Shown here: positions 1 to 8,589 of the stretch, one piece after another
How positions within the stretch are numbered: the stretch's first letter is position 1
Layout: each line of letters starts with the position of its first letter
Virus record (IMG/VR): IMGVR_UViG_3300045929_000104
Location: 1-50,568 of that record
Origin: a virus
DNA: 50,568 bases
Reading direction: 5' to 3' (one strand)
Position numbers and translations under genes: made by a program
The notes under the pieces: model-generated
What the model saw: only the letters and a program-made list of their open reading frames with translations
Told to the model about the DNA's origin: nothing
The model's database searches: none

Positions 1-127
1 TAGCCCACTCAAAACCCGACGCCTATTCCAGCCTTTTCGCATATGGGATGTGATGATGCTGCATATGCGTGTTGTGGTATGGCGCATATGTGTTATGTGC
101 GCTGCAACGCAGCGTGCCATGCTGTGT
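1..127. repeat. Left copy of 127-bp terminal direct repeat
   Basis: Bases 1-127 are identical to 50442-50568. This shows that the sequence is circular, circularly permuted, or has direct terminal repeats. A length of exactly 127 equals a common maximal assembly k-mer, so the most economical reading is a circular contig opened at an arbitrary point. The unique genome length would then be 50,441 bp. Confidence 0.97.
40..114. repeat. Spaced CATATG repeats followed by a perfect hairpin
   Basis: The palindrome CATATG occurs at 40-45, 62-67 and 85-90. The spacings of 22 and 23 bp are about two helical turns, and two copies share the core GCATATGCG/CGCATATG. Just downstream, CGCTGC-AAC-GCAGCG (100-114) is a perfect 6-bp stem with a 3-nt loop. 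Regularly phased palindromes in the longest non-coding stretch suggest protein-binding iterons, for example an origin or terminase packaging site. The function is inferred and the protein that would bind is unknown. Confidence 0.5.
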
Positions 128-983
128 GCGGTGCGGCAGCTGAGGCGAAAGCGCGCGATTACCGCGGTCGATTGGGGGCGAAAGTAGCATAACGGGGGTG
201 AGCGCGCCACGTCAAGCTAATCACGCTCATCGAGTTGACATACTAGATGTTATCGGACCTTGCTTTCGCTGCCGTGTGTGCGGGGCGGTGGGGGGAGCAC
301 GCATGATGTAGGTAATGTAACCTATCGCGTTGGTTGGTAGCTCGTCCCACCATCACACCCCTAGACTACACAACTGCAACGCCCCAGGATGCCCCAGGAT
401 CGACGATCGGGGGCGCGTCCATACCTAGACACCCCTGGATTCGATGCGTGCCTGTATCCCCTGCGCTCCCACGCATACCACCATCCCACCCCTCAGCTCG
501 CCACCCACCCCGTCACAACCCGCGCGCACACAAGAGGGGGTGGGGACCCCCTTACCGCACGCGCCTACCCCCCGGGTAACACCCCTACCAACCGCCATAT
601 GTTCAGGACTTTCGGGTTGGTATGGGTGCGTGTGGTGATCGGCGCGCAGGGCAACCCCACGTGGCGGGGGTCGCACGTTGGCGGGCTGGCGTGTGTCTAT
701 AGGGAAAGGTGCGGCAGGTGTGCGCTGGTGGGAATGTAGACCCCCACCGCCCCGATAGTCAAGTGGTTCGTGACGGCCACCAGCACAATCTGGCAATATC
801 ACCAGGGGTTGTTGGCGATAGGGGCGCCGATATCCCATCCACCCACTATGCCTCCGAAAACGCCGCGCAGGGGCGTTCTTCGCCCCGAGCACATACGGCG
901 CACCTCCTACCAGCACATCCCCCACACACAGAACTGGCACGCTCCTTGCAATCTGTAACTGTTTGTGTTACTGTTTGGGTATC

Positions 984-1775
984 GTGGCTGATACCCCCGT
1001 CCCCCCGCCGAAGCCGGTCCGTCTCAAGAAGGACGGCACTCCCTACGCGAAACTAGGACGCAAACCCAACCCGCCCGTACTCGCCAAGGATCTCGAAGCG
1101 CTCAACGCCGCCATGGTCCCCAAGTACGGGGACGTGATCGACCGCACCAACCGCGATGCCGTCCTCAAGAAGACACCCTCGATCAAGCAATTGCAGACGG
1201 ACGCCGAATTCACGGACATCGCACTACGAGTGCTAGCAGGCCAAACCCCCCTTGAGATCGCCACTATCCGCGGGGTGAAGGTCCAGTACATACGCACCCG
1301 GTTGCGTGATCCCCGCCTACAAGCTGTCTACCTGCGTGAACGTGATAAGCACGCGGCCGATGTGTCTGGTGCGCTGCGGGATGAGAAGCTCCCCACCGTC
1401 ATCCGCAAGCGTGCGCTCGTAACCCGCGGCCAGACCGTCATCGGCGAGGTGCTCGATCAGGTTCGCACCCACATCGCCGAGCATAGCGGCAACGTCAAGG
1501 CGGCGATATTGAAAGCTGGCATCGAAGCTGCCAACGTTGCCTTCAACCACGAGGGGATGGAACGCAACGCCGGTGGCTCCTCCCCCGACGCCAACTTCAA
1601 GATCCAAGCCGACAAGGCCATCGTCATCAACCAGATGGTTGCCGAAGCGGACATCGACATCAGCGATTTGTTCACGCCGCCCGATACCGATGACCCTCTT
1701 GGCGACGGCGACACCTCCCCCGCAGTCATCGACGTTACCCCCGAACCTGCGAACGACAACGATGCCCCGTCCTAA
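984..1775 (+). CDS. Putative small terminase subunit
   Basis: A protein of 263 aa if started at GTG 984; TTG 975 is an alternative, and neither has a strong Shine-Dalgarno. The N-terminus is Pro/Lys-rich. Residues about 70-115 (LAGQTPLEIATIRGVKV and following) look like a helix-turn-helix, followed by long helices and an acidic C-terminal tail. First place in the virion operon, just before a gene overlapping it by 14 nt and then the large terminase, is the usual position of the DNA-recognition subunit of the packaging motor. The assignment rests on position plus HTH-like sequence; no direct family match was recognised. Confidence 0.5.
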   Translation: MADTPVPPPKPVRLKKDGTPYAKLGRKPNPPVLAKDLEALNAAMVPKYGDVIDRTNRDAVLKKTPSIKQLQTDAEFTDIALRVLAGQTPLEIATIRGVKVQYIRTRLRDPRLQAVYLRERDKHAADVSGALRDEKLPTVIRKRALVTRGQTVIGEVLDQVRTHIAEHSGNVKAAILKAGIEAANVAFNHEGMERNAGGSSPDANFKIQADKAIVINQMVAEADIDISDLFTPPDTDDPLGDGDTSPAVIDVTPEPANDNDAPS

Positions 1776-2115
1776 GCGCATCCCCAACAAGGGCACCGTC
1801 CGCACGTGGGCGGAGATCGCCGACACGCTCAACGAGGATAACTACATCCTCGCCGAGTACCTCGGCATCCCCGACAACGAGGTAGTGGAGTACGAGGCGC
1901 GGACTGTACAGACCATCGGACGGCGCGCACTTGCCAAGTTACGCACCGAACTCGCCAAGCACGGCATCGACGAGCACACCGTCGCACAGATCCTCCACGA
2001 TCGTGACGCACACTCCCCCCTCGCCCCGCCCGCCAGCGATGCCATCACCGACGTAGTCGCCAACCCCGAAGACGACGATCTCGGCAAGATCAGCCTTAAG
2101 AAAGTCCGCCGCTAG
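1762..2115 (+). CDS. Hypothetical terminase-region protein
   Basis: A 117-aa charged protein starting MPRPKRIPNK. Its ATG lies inside the end of the preceding gene in another frame, so the two are probably translationally coupled. The segment around residues 15-65 (AEIADTLNEDNYILAEYLG and the helix after it) could be a small HTH, and the C-terminus is acidic then basic. It ends 6 nt before the large terminase. It could be the true small terminase or a partner of the 263-aa protein. No family was recognised. Confidence 0.6.
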   Translation: MPRPKRIPNKGTVRTWAEIADTLNEDNYILAEYLGIPDNEVVEYEARTVQTIGRRALAKLRTELAKHGIDEHTVAQILHDRDAHSPLAPPASDAITDVVANPEDDDLGKISLKKVRR

Positions 2116-2121
2116 CACGCC

Positions 2122-4713
2122 ATGAAGGATCTCAACAAAGCCGATATCGAAGCCATCATTCTCAGCGAGAGTTGGGAAGTGCGGGCCACCTTGCGCGCCA
2201 TGGTCCGCCGCTCCCTCTACCTCACCGCCAAGATGCTCGTCAGCTACAACGAGCCCCGCAACACGATGACCGCGGAGGTATTCAAAGAGCGGCAGGACTG
2301 GCTGCAATGGATCGTATGTGAGAAGAAGCGCGGGCTGCTAGAGGATCCCCGCAGCTACGTGAAAACGACCGGCAGCACCCGCACCATCCCCGTGTGGTGC
2401 AGCATCCAACGTGGCGACGACCGCTATGACCACCCCAACGAACTCGCCCGCATCGATGCATTCCTCATGCAGCACCCGCACCTCAAGGGCACGGATATGC
2501 GGCTTGCGATCGCGGGCGACACGAAGAAAGCCGCTACTCGTTTCACCGGTGCAGTACGCCGCTTCTACCTCACCAACCCCTTCTTCCGCTTCCTCTTCCC
2601 CGAGTTGAATTGGGAGAATCCACTTCGCACCGACTACGGCTCCTTCAACGACGAGGAGATGTATCTACCAGGGCGGTTGCAGCCGGAGTTACCTGGCGCC
2701 TTCCTCACCGCATTCGGCACCGAGACCGCCATCGTCGGCGGCCGCCTCGACGGGCTCATCGTCAGCGATCTTGTCGGCGATCACAACTGGCGTAGCAGTG
2801 GCGAAATGAACCGGCTCCGCGACTGGTTGAAGACCGCACCGGCGCTCTTGTCGCACAGAGACCCCCGACAGCCCTACGGCGGCTTCGTACTCGTCGAGGA
2901 AAACCGATGGACGCTCGATGATGTCAATTCTCTTATCCACAACGAGTACACCGAATGGGACATCTGGCGCCGTGGTGTTTTTCGTTGCTACGTGCATGGC
3001 GTTGGCAATTGTGGTCGCTGGGGTTCTGACGAGACTAAGGATTGTGCGCCGACGGAACAGTCGCTATGGCCGGAAGGTCCGTACCGCGACGCCGAAGCAC
3101 TCGCTCGCCTACGACAAGAAGAAGGCGAAGCGATCTTCTGTAACCCCGGTGAAGCGCCAATCCTGATGTCTGATTGGACACAGCGGCGTTTAGATGAAGT
3201 CAAAGTCGGTGATGAGGTGGTGGGGTTTGAGCCTGTCGCCACAGGAAAGCGGGCGAAGCTTGTCAAGGCTACCGTGTTGGCTGTCGGATCGCGCGTCGCA
3301 CCGGTCGTTAAAGTCACCTTCAGTGACGGCTCCGTAATCCGCTGCACTCCCGAACACAAGTTCTACACCGGACGCTTACCAGATAAGGGTAGTAGCCAGA
3401 CCGCACGCAAGCTGTATGACGTACCGCGTGCCGGTCGTCGTTTCGTTCGCGTTGTCAACGACTGGCTAAATGAGACCGACAACTCCGAGTGGCATTACCT
3501 AGCGGGCATTCTTGATGGCGAAGGTTCCCTTAAGCACACCAACATCACCATCACACAGGTTGAGGAAGTCAACGGCTGCGTGGTCGAGCGAATTGATCGG
3601 TGCTTGTCTGCACTTAAGATTCCGCATCTCCGTAAGAAGTATAAACGGACTGATGACAAGACATGGCGTAACGGTCAAAACGTACCGCTAACTTGGGTGC
3701 TTAACTCAGACCGTGACTTCATGTCACGCCTACTCACACGCACGGCCATCGGTAAGAAACAGCAAATTGTTGATCGGATGTGGAAGCATCCCGGACGACT
3801 TGGTTTGCGTAAAGAGGGCCAACAAAATGGCCGAATCAAGGTCACGAGCATCGAGCCCGCGGGTGTGGAGCGTGTCTATGCGCTTTGCACGACTTCAGGT
3901 AACTATGTCGTTTGGGGTATCGCTTCATCCAACTCGGCTCAACGTCTCAACGACCCCACCCAAGCCAGCGAACTCAAAGTCGATAAGATCCGCGACTTCA
4001 AACTCGACATCTGCCCAGTTACGACAAATGGTCGCACAAATCGAGAGTGGTGTGTCCTCCTTAATGGGGAAGGAGGAGAAGAGGTTCTCCCACTTTCACA
4101 ACTTGAACCCCACATCATCTCCATCGACCCCGCCACTTCACAAGAAGCAACCTCGGCCCGCACGTCGATCAGCTGGTTCGCCTACGACCGGCCGACGCGG
4201 CGCCGGTTCACGATCTCGGTAAGGGCGGACCGTTTTGGCCCCGATGAATCCGTCTGGCAAGTCATGGACATGCTAGACGAGATGGACGAGAAGATCCCCG
4301 GCAAGGTGCGCAAGATGGTGATTGAGAAGGTTGCGGCGCAGAGTTACATGGCGGTCGCGATCAAGCATGCCGCCGGTATGACACGTGATGGCGTCCGTAA
4401 GAAACGCCGCACCCTGCCCCCCATCGAAATGATCCCCCCTGCGAAGGGCACATCCAAGCTGGATCGTATCAAACGTCGTGTGGGGAATGTGATTGGACAG
4501 GGGTTGTTGTATGTACGTGCCGGACTTCAACTCCCGCTGCATGAAGTGCGACATTTTCCAAGTGGCACCCTCGACTGGCTCGACACGCTCGCACAAGCCG
4601 AGGAAGTCTTCCTGAACCAATCCGACGGCGGCATCGATGCACAGACCGCCGCCCGCCGCGCACATCGCGCCCTACGCCTCGCCACCTCCGGCGTAACTGG
4701 CACCGGCATCTAG
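2122..4713 (+). CDS. terL: Terminase large subunit interrupted by an intein
   Basis: The ATPase/nuclease motor that packages DNA into proheads. The precursor is 863 aa; removing residues 340-604 leaves a normal 598-aa TerL. The ATPase part is at 1-340: a deviant Walker A region PRSYVKTTGST (76-86, Lys81 kept, P-loop glycines lost) and Walker B-like GLIVSD (211-216). After the intein the protein resumes with SAQRLNDP (605-612), the block that precedes the nuclease domain in TerL proteins. Nuclease acidic residues are visible at ISIDPA (Asp669) and MVIEKV (Glu735), with a possible third Asp in GGIDAQTAARRA near the C-terminus. Portal follows after 9 nt. Confidence 0.93.
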   Translation: MKDLNKADIEAIILSESWEVRATLRAMVRRSLYLTAKMLVSYNEPRNTMTAEVFKERQDWLQWIVCEKKRGLLEDPRSYVKTTGSTRTIPVWCSIQRGDDRYDHPNELARIDAFLMQHPHLKGTDMRLAIAGDTKKAATRFTGAVRRFYLTNPFFRFLFPELNWENPLRTDYGSFNDEEMYLPGRLQPELPGAFLTAFGTETAIVGGRLDGLIVSDLVGDHNWRSSGEMNRLRDWLKTAPALLSHRDPRQPYGGFVLVEENRWTLDDVNSLIHNEYTEWDIWRRGVFRCYVHGVGNCGRWGSDETKDCAPTEQSLWPEGPYRDAEALARLRQEEGEAIFCNPGEAPILMSDWTQRRLDEVKVGDEVVGFEPVATGKRAKLVKATVLAVGSRVAPVVKVTFSDGSVIRCTPEHKFYTGRLPDKGSSQTARKLYDVPRAGRRFVRVVNDWLNETDNSEWHYLAGILDGEGSLKHTNITITQVEEVNGCVVERIDRCLSALKIPHLRKKYKRTDDKTWRNGQNVPLTWVLNSDRDFMSRLLTRTAIGKKQQIVDRMWKHPGRLGLRKEGQQNGRIKVTSIEPAGVERVYALCTTSGNYVVWGIASSNSAQRLNDPTQASELKVDKIRDFKLDICPVTTNGRTNREWCVLLNGEGGEEVLPLSQLEPHIISIDPATSQEATSARTSISWFAYDRPTRRRFTISVRADRFGPDESVWQVMDMLDEMDEKIPGKVRKMVIEKVAAQSYMAVAIKHAAGMTRDGVRKKRRTLPPIEMIPPAKGTSKLDRIKRRVGNVIGQGLLYVRAGLQLPLHEVRHFPSGTLDWLDTLAQAEEVFLNQSDGGIDAQTAARRAHRALRLATSGVTGTGI
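3139..3933 (+). mobile_element. LAGLIDADG intein in terL
   Basis: An in-frame intein of 265 aa (TerL residues Cys340 to Asn604, next residue Ser605). Splicing block A begins CNPGEAPILMSD. Block B is CTPEH with Thr409 and His412. A LAGLIDADG-type motif LAGILDGEG lies at 460-468. The C-terminal block is VYALCTTSGNYVVWGIASSN. The usual penultimate His is Ser (S-S-N). The insert is visibly less GC-rich than the flanking terL. Joining the exteins gives EAIF-SAQRLNDP, a good TerL block, which supports the boundaries. Confidence 0.93.
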
Positions 4714-4722
4714 GAGACGTGA

Positions 4723-6651
4723 ATGGCTGACGAGAAAGATCCGCTTGAAGAGATGCAGCATACGCCCCTCCTGGTGCTGCCGGATAAGGTTCACAAGCAA
4801 CTAACTGCGTGGTTACGTGCATACATCCCGACACTTCGTATGAATCGGGATAAAAACGACAATATCAAAGACCGCATTGCAACGTGGCATTCAACGTTAC
4901 GAGGCGTGCGGCGTGTACCGCCGTTTCGACGCGGTGTCAGTAATCTCAGCACGCCGCTTACACTGTGGGCATCGGCAGCGATTCGTGCGCGTATTCGACA
5001 GGCGGTGCTTGAGAGTAAGCCGGTCCTTGCCGCTCTCCCCCTCAAGTCGGCCAGTGACAGCGGGGTGGATCTCAACCGCCTCGCCACCGCCTACAGTCGC
5101 GTCTTTCAAGCTGAGTTCGACAGCCCCAACGGCCTCGACGGCGCCACCGCAGTCGAGAAAGCCATCAACGAGGTGGTCAATCTCGGCACCGCGGGCATCA
5201 AGGTCTATGAAGAGATCACCCCGCCGTGCTATGTGCTCGACGCGAACGGCGTCCCCACGCTGGTACCGTCGAAGAGCCGCGTCAAGTGGGACTTCATCGC
5301 CTTCCAAGATCTCATCTATGTCGATGGCTACGGCGACGACACGCAGGCGATGCCTCTATGCGGTCATGAATACGACATCACATGGGGCGAGATGGAGATT
5401 TGGCGAGCGGCGAAACAGTTCTACCCCAACGTACTCGACCGCGTGAAAGCCCACTACAACCCCGGGCACACGACGATGGCCTCCCTCCCCTACGACGACA
5501 TGCCCGCGAAGTTGAAGACGCACCGTGTCGCCGAGTTGCACCTGCGCTACTGCATTGACGACCCCGATGCGCGTGATTACACCGGTTACCCCACCGCGCT
5601 TGTACTTACGTGGCACGTAGAGGCTGGCGAACTGTTACGCTGCGTGCGTAGTCCCATCCCCGGCGGCATCAAGCCCATCTTCCTCGCACGTCTCGACGAT
5701 GAACCCGACCCGACGAAGGCGCGCGGACAGGGCGTCTGCGAGAAGCTAGAAGGCGCGCAGGAAGAGACCGACGTAATCCACAACCTCGGCATCGAGGCTG
5801 CGAAGCGTGCAACCGCCCACGCCGTCATGATTAAAGAGGGTTCCAACGCCGCCAAGGAATTCGGCGACGCTGGCATGTCGGTCAACCCTGGCGATGTCGC
5901 CGTCACCGAAGATCCCAAAGAGGATCTCGTGCTGAAACCCCTCGGCGATCCCCGCGGCAGCGAAGTCGCGCTCATGCAGGAGGGGAATACCAAACAGTAT
6001 GTCTTCCGCATCCTCGGGCTCGATGAGGGCTCCTTCGGACAGGTGGAGACCGGTAAGCGCGTACCTGCCTCCCTCGGCATCTCCATCCAGCGCGAAGGCC
6101 GCACCCTCGTCATCAACTCGATCAAGAGTTTCGCCAAGACACTCAAGCAAGGGGCGTATCTGACGGGTGATCTGTGGAAGCGCCGCCCACCAATCGAGTC
6201 GATTGCCGCGGTTCTCCCCCTCGATGAAGCCATGCTCATGGCCGATATGGTGTTCACCCCCAGTGAGACCACCACGCGGCAGCAGTTCGTGCTCACCATC
6301 AACGCGCAGGATGCGGCGAGCGCGATGGAATCCCGCAAGCAGGAATTGCTGATGATTAATCAGTTCTTGATGGGATACACGGACAAGCTTTTACAGTATG
6401 CGATGATGGCCCTTCAACTCCCGCCGCCGCTTCAGTCCGCACTCATGAGCGTGCTACAGAAAGTAGAGAACGGCGTCAAGGCGATGTTGAACACCATCGA
6501 CAGCATTGCCAACCCCGCGGATGTGCTGCCACAGGTTGCTGAGTTAGAGCGCGCCCTCGCCGAAGTCGCCCCCATGATGCAGCAGGCCCAACAGCAGCAG
6601 ATGATGATGCAGGCTATGGGCGGCGGGGGTGGGGAGCAGAACGCCGCATGA
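4723..6651 (+). CDS. Portal protein
   Basis: A 642-aa protein directly after terL with a GGAG ribosome-binding site. Portal rings form the DNA entry vertex and bind TerL. The sequence has the helical and mixed pattern of podoviral portals (N-terminal PPFRRGVSNLSTPLTLWASA, central FQDLIYVDG, then GSFGQVETGKRVPASLG), and the length is typical. The C-terminus (about 585-642) is a helical tail rich in Gln and Met ending in a Gly run, as in P22-type barrel extensions. Identification rests on position, size and overall pattern. The stop overlaps the next start (ATGA). Confidence 0.85.
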   Translation: MADEKDPLEEMQHTPLLVLPDKVHKQLTAWLRAYIPTLRMNRDKNDNIKDRIATWHSTLRGVRRVPPFRRGVSNLSTPLTLWASAAIRARIRQAVLESKPVLAALPLKSASDSGVDLNRLATAYSRVFQAEFDSPNGLDGATAVEKAINEVVNLGTAGIKVYEEITPPCYVLDANGVPTLVPSKSRVKWDFIAFQDLIYVDGYGDDTQAMPLCGHEYDITWGEMEIWRAAKQFYPNVLDRVKAHYNPGHTTMASLPYDDMPAKLKTHRVAELHLRYCIDDPDARDYTGYPTALVLTWHVEAGELLRCVRSPIPGGIKPIFLARLDDEPDPTKARGQGVCEKLEGAQEETDVIHNLGIEAAKRATAHAVMIKEGSNAAKEFGDAGMSVNPGDVAVTEDPKEDLVLKPLGDPRGSEVALMQEGNTKQYVFRILGLDEGSFGQVETGKRVPASLGISIQREGRTLVINSIKSFAKTLKQGAYLTGDLWKRRPPIESIAAVLPLDEAMLMADMVFTPSETTTRQQFVLTINAQDAASAMESRKQELLMINQFLMGYTDKLLQYAMMALQLPPPLQSALMSVLQKVENGVKAMLNTIDSIANPADVLPQVAELERALAEVAPMMQQAQQQQMMMQAMGGGGGEQNAA

Positions 6652-6968
6652 GCATGTTGGATAGCTTCATCCCCCGCTCTGGCCGCATGCTGATCCATCG
6701 CCACCATCTCCCAACCGGCGAGCCGATCATGGTCAATGGCGTGTGGATTCCAGAGCGACGACGTGAAGCGTTCGCTGTCGCCGCGACGGTGCTACGTGTC
6801 GCACCTGATGTGGATGACATCCACCCCGGCGACGACGTATGGATCCCCGAATTCGCTGGCCTCCCCATCTATGACGGCGAAGTTGAAACTGCCTACTTCG
6901 TCATCGGCAGCGGGGATGTGCTGGCCGTATGTGAGACCGCAGATGTGGAAGCAGCTGACTCGCGCTGA
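6648..6968 (+). CDS. GroES-like co-chaperonin
   Basis: A 106-aa protein resembling the 10-kDa chaperonin fold. It shows a GRMLIHRHHLPTG opening strand, a mobile-loop-like stretch around PIMVNGVWIP, VLRVAPDVDDIHPGDDVWIP matching the 'vGD.V' core, FAGLPIYDGEVETAYFVI matching the 'yaGt...dg.ey' segment, and the terminal GDVLAVCE matching 'dILavie'. Phage GroES homologues such as T4 gp31 pair with host GroEL to fold the large capsid protein. Placement between portal and capsid fits that role. The start overlaps the portal stop (ATGA); a second ATG lies two codons in. No GroEL-like gene is present, so it would use the host chaperonin. Confidence 0.75.
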   Translation: MSMLDSFIPRSGRMLIHRHHLPTGEPIMVNGVWIPERRREAFAVAATVLRVAPDVDDIHPGDDVWIPEFAGLPIYDGEVETAYFVIGSGDVLAVCETADVEAADSR

Positions 6969-7203
6969 ACTCTCCGACTGCCACAGTCAAGCCTACGACT
7001 TCCTCGATAGCCAACTGTGGCAGGAGATTCGGGGGGAGATCCAGTCGCGGGTAGGTGCCGCCGAACACACGTTGCGAAACAGCACCGACATCGCCGAGAT
7101 CCGCCATGCACAGGGCGTCATCGCAGGCGCCAACCTACTTGAGACGACACTGTACGCCTTCGCCCGTTACGCAAAGAAGCGTCTCGGCGATGCGGCCGAT
7201 TGA
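6943..7203 (+). CDS. Small helical protein in head module
   Basis: An 86-aa, mostly alpha-helical protein beginning MWKQLTRAEL, overlapping the GroES-like gene by 26 nt. Similar small helical proteins often lie between portal and scaffold in podoviruses, but no family was recognised. The downstream gap (7204-7293) holds only a GCAC/GTGC mini-hairpin and the leader of the scaffold gene. Function unknown. Confidence 0.65.
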   Translation: MWKQLTRAELSDCHSQAYDFLDSQLWQEIRGEIQSRVGAAEHTLRNSTDIAEIRHAQGVIAGANLLETTLYAFARYAKKRLGDAAD

Positions 7204-7293
7204 TTGTCATGCACCACCGTGCCACCACAATGAATCACAAATCCACACCGAGTGCTAATCTTGACCCCGGCACTCCTTTGTGCTAGGAGCCAT

Positions 7294-8064
7294 ATGCCCG
7301 ACGAGACTAAGGAAACTCCCGCTCCCACCGTAGATGCGAACCTTGAGACCATCAAGGAGATCGCCGCCAACCAGAAGAAGGTCACCGAAGCGTTCATGCA
7401 GGAACTTGCGGCGCAGCGGTCGTCCAGCACACCTGTCGCCGTCGGTGACCCCGCCGCCGAGTTCGACAAGCTTAAGACGGAGTGCGACGCACTGATCGCC
7501 GACGGTCACGGTACGGAAGCGATGGCCAAGTTCGCCGCCCACTTCCAGAAGCAGCAGCCTTCGGTAGACCCGACCACCCTCCCCGCCTACAAGCACATGG
7601 TTGAGACGACTCGTCGGGATGTGCGCGCCGACAACAAGGCTGTGTTCGACCGCTGGGGCGCCGAGGTATCCGCCATCGTTGATAAGCTCCCCCCTGAGAA
7701 GCGGCTGTTGCATGACGAGTGGGAGGACGCCGTTCGGCGCGTCCGCGGCAATCACCTAGACGAGATCATCGCCGAGCAGGAGAAGGAAGCCCGCGCCCGC
7801 ATCGAGGAGGAGTACAAGAACCGGCTCGCCCCTCTCGCTGGCGGCTCCCGTGGCGGCAGCAACTACACTGGCGACAACGAGGACGCCGCTATCGCAGCCG
7901 TACTTGGTGTCTCCCCCGAACACTACACCGCCAGCAAGAAGGCCGTCGAGGACTACCACGGCAGCCCCGACTTTTTCGAAGGCAAGGGCTATCCCCTCTT
8001 CGATGAACGCCTCCCCCGCTCCACCAGCCCCGGCGCCCGCGTCATCAAGAAGGGGGCGTTCTGA
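7294..8064 (+). CDS. Putative scaffold protein
   Basis: A 256-aa, highly charged, helix-rich protein with a TAGGAG ribosome-binding site. Long coiled-coil-like helices cover residues about 15-50 and 120-185 (EIIAEQEKEARARIEEEYKN), followed by a Gly/Ser linker and a basic C-terminus GARVIKKGAF. Position between portal and major capsid, acidic composition and a basic C-terminal tail match internal scaffold proteins, which assemble the prohead and bind coat through their C-terminus. This is inferred from composition and position. Confidence 0.6.
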   Translation: MPDETKETPAPTVDANLETIKEIAANQKKVTEAFMQELAAQRSSSTPVAVGDPAAEFDKLKTECDALIADGHGTEAMAKFAAHFQKQQPSVDPTTLPAYKHMVETTRRDVRADNKAVFDRWGAEVSAIVDKLPPEKRLLHDEWEDAVRRVRGNHLDEIIAEQEKEARARIEEEYKNRLAPLAGGSRGGSNYTGDNEDAAIAAVLGVSPEHYTASKKAVEDYHGSPDFFEGKGYPLFDERLPRSTSPGARVIKKGAF

Positions 8065-8567
8065 TGAACGTCAGCGACAAGGACATCTTCTACATCCCCA
8101 ACGCGCCTGGCGGTATCTGGAAAGAGAAGGGCCTGTACCTCCGCTGGATCGGCATGTCCGCCCGCAACCTGCGTCTCAAGACGATGAATACCAGCGGCTA
8201 CCCCGGCTATCGCCTCTTCGGCGGCGAGGGGAAGGAAAAGACCATGGAGACCCTCCGCGAACTCGGTCTCCCCGATGCCTACTACAACAGCACCATGGAT
8301 CGCATCACCGCGGCCGATGGCCCCGACGGCCTCATCCTCGGCTACATCCCACTTCAAGAGCGCGCCGCCCGCGAAGAGGCCATTCGCAAGGCCGCTGCCG
8401 AGCGTCTCGAAGGCATCGACGACGCCTACATGGCGCGTATGGAAGGCATCCGCGGCGTCCGCGCCCGCAAGTGGGACATGGACGAGTACGAAGATCGCAA
8501 AGAGCACGCTAACCGCACTAACACCAGCACCAACCGCGTTGGCTACACAGGAGCCCGACGCACGTAA
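8064..8567 (+). CDS. Hypothetical head-module protein
   Basis: A 167-aa protein overlapping the scaffold stop (TGATGA). The N-terminal half carries aromatic and glycine segments (GIWKEKGLYLRWIGMSARN, GYPGYRLFGGEG), and the C-terminal half is a charged helix with many Arg/Glu and a Thr/Asn/Arg-rich end. It lies 22 nt before the major capsid gene. It may be a minor structural protein or capsid assembly factor. No family was recognised. Confidence 0.65.
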   Translation: MNVSDKDIFYIPNAPGGIWKEKGLYLRWIGMSARNLRLKTMNTSGYPGYRLFGGEGKEKTMETLRELGLPDAYYNSTMDRITAADGPDGLILGYIPLQERAAREEAIRKAAAERLEGIDDAYMARMEGIRGVRARKWDMDEYEDRKEHANRTNTSTNRVGYTGARRT

Positions 8568-8589
8568 TTCGTAACAGGGAGGATGGGAG

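Larger units (their letters stand above)
1..983. other. Non-coding leader between the early and virion modules
   Basis: No convincing gene is seen in this stretch. Open frames exist on both strands but have no ribosome-binding sites, no domain-like composition and heavy Pro/Arg/His bias from C-runs. Visible content: the CATATG repeats and hairpin (40-114), an inverted repeat TAGGT-6-ACCTA (309-324), a tandem 10-mer GCCCCAGGAT (381-400), and a strongly C-rich + strand from about 330 to 600. Together with 50262-50441 it forms an intergenic region of about 1.1 kb across the circle junction, between genes pointing away from each other. It is a candidate site for the origin, packaging signal and late promoter. 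Confidence 0.7.

Noticed and set aside
235-257. TTGACA at 235-240 as a promoter -35
   Set aside because: No acceptable -10 hexamer lies 15-19 bp downstream.
425-940. A 171-aa open frame on the - strand in the leader
   Set aside because: Composition is driven by G/C runs (His/Pro/Arg/Gly), there is no ribosome-binding site, and several other frames are equally open over the same bases.
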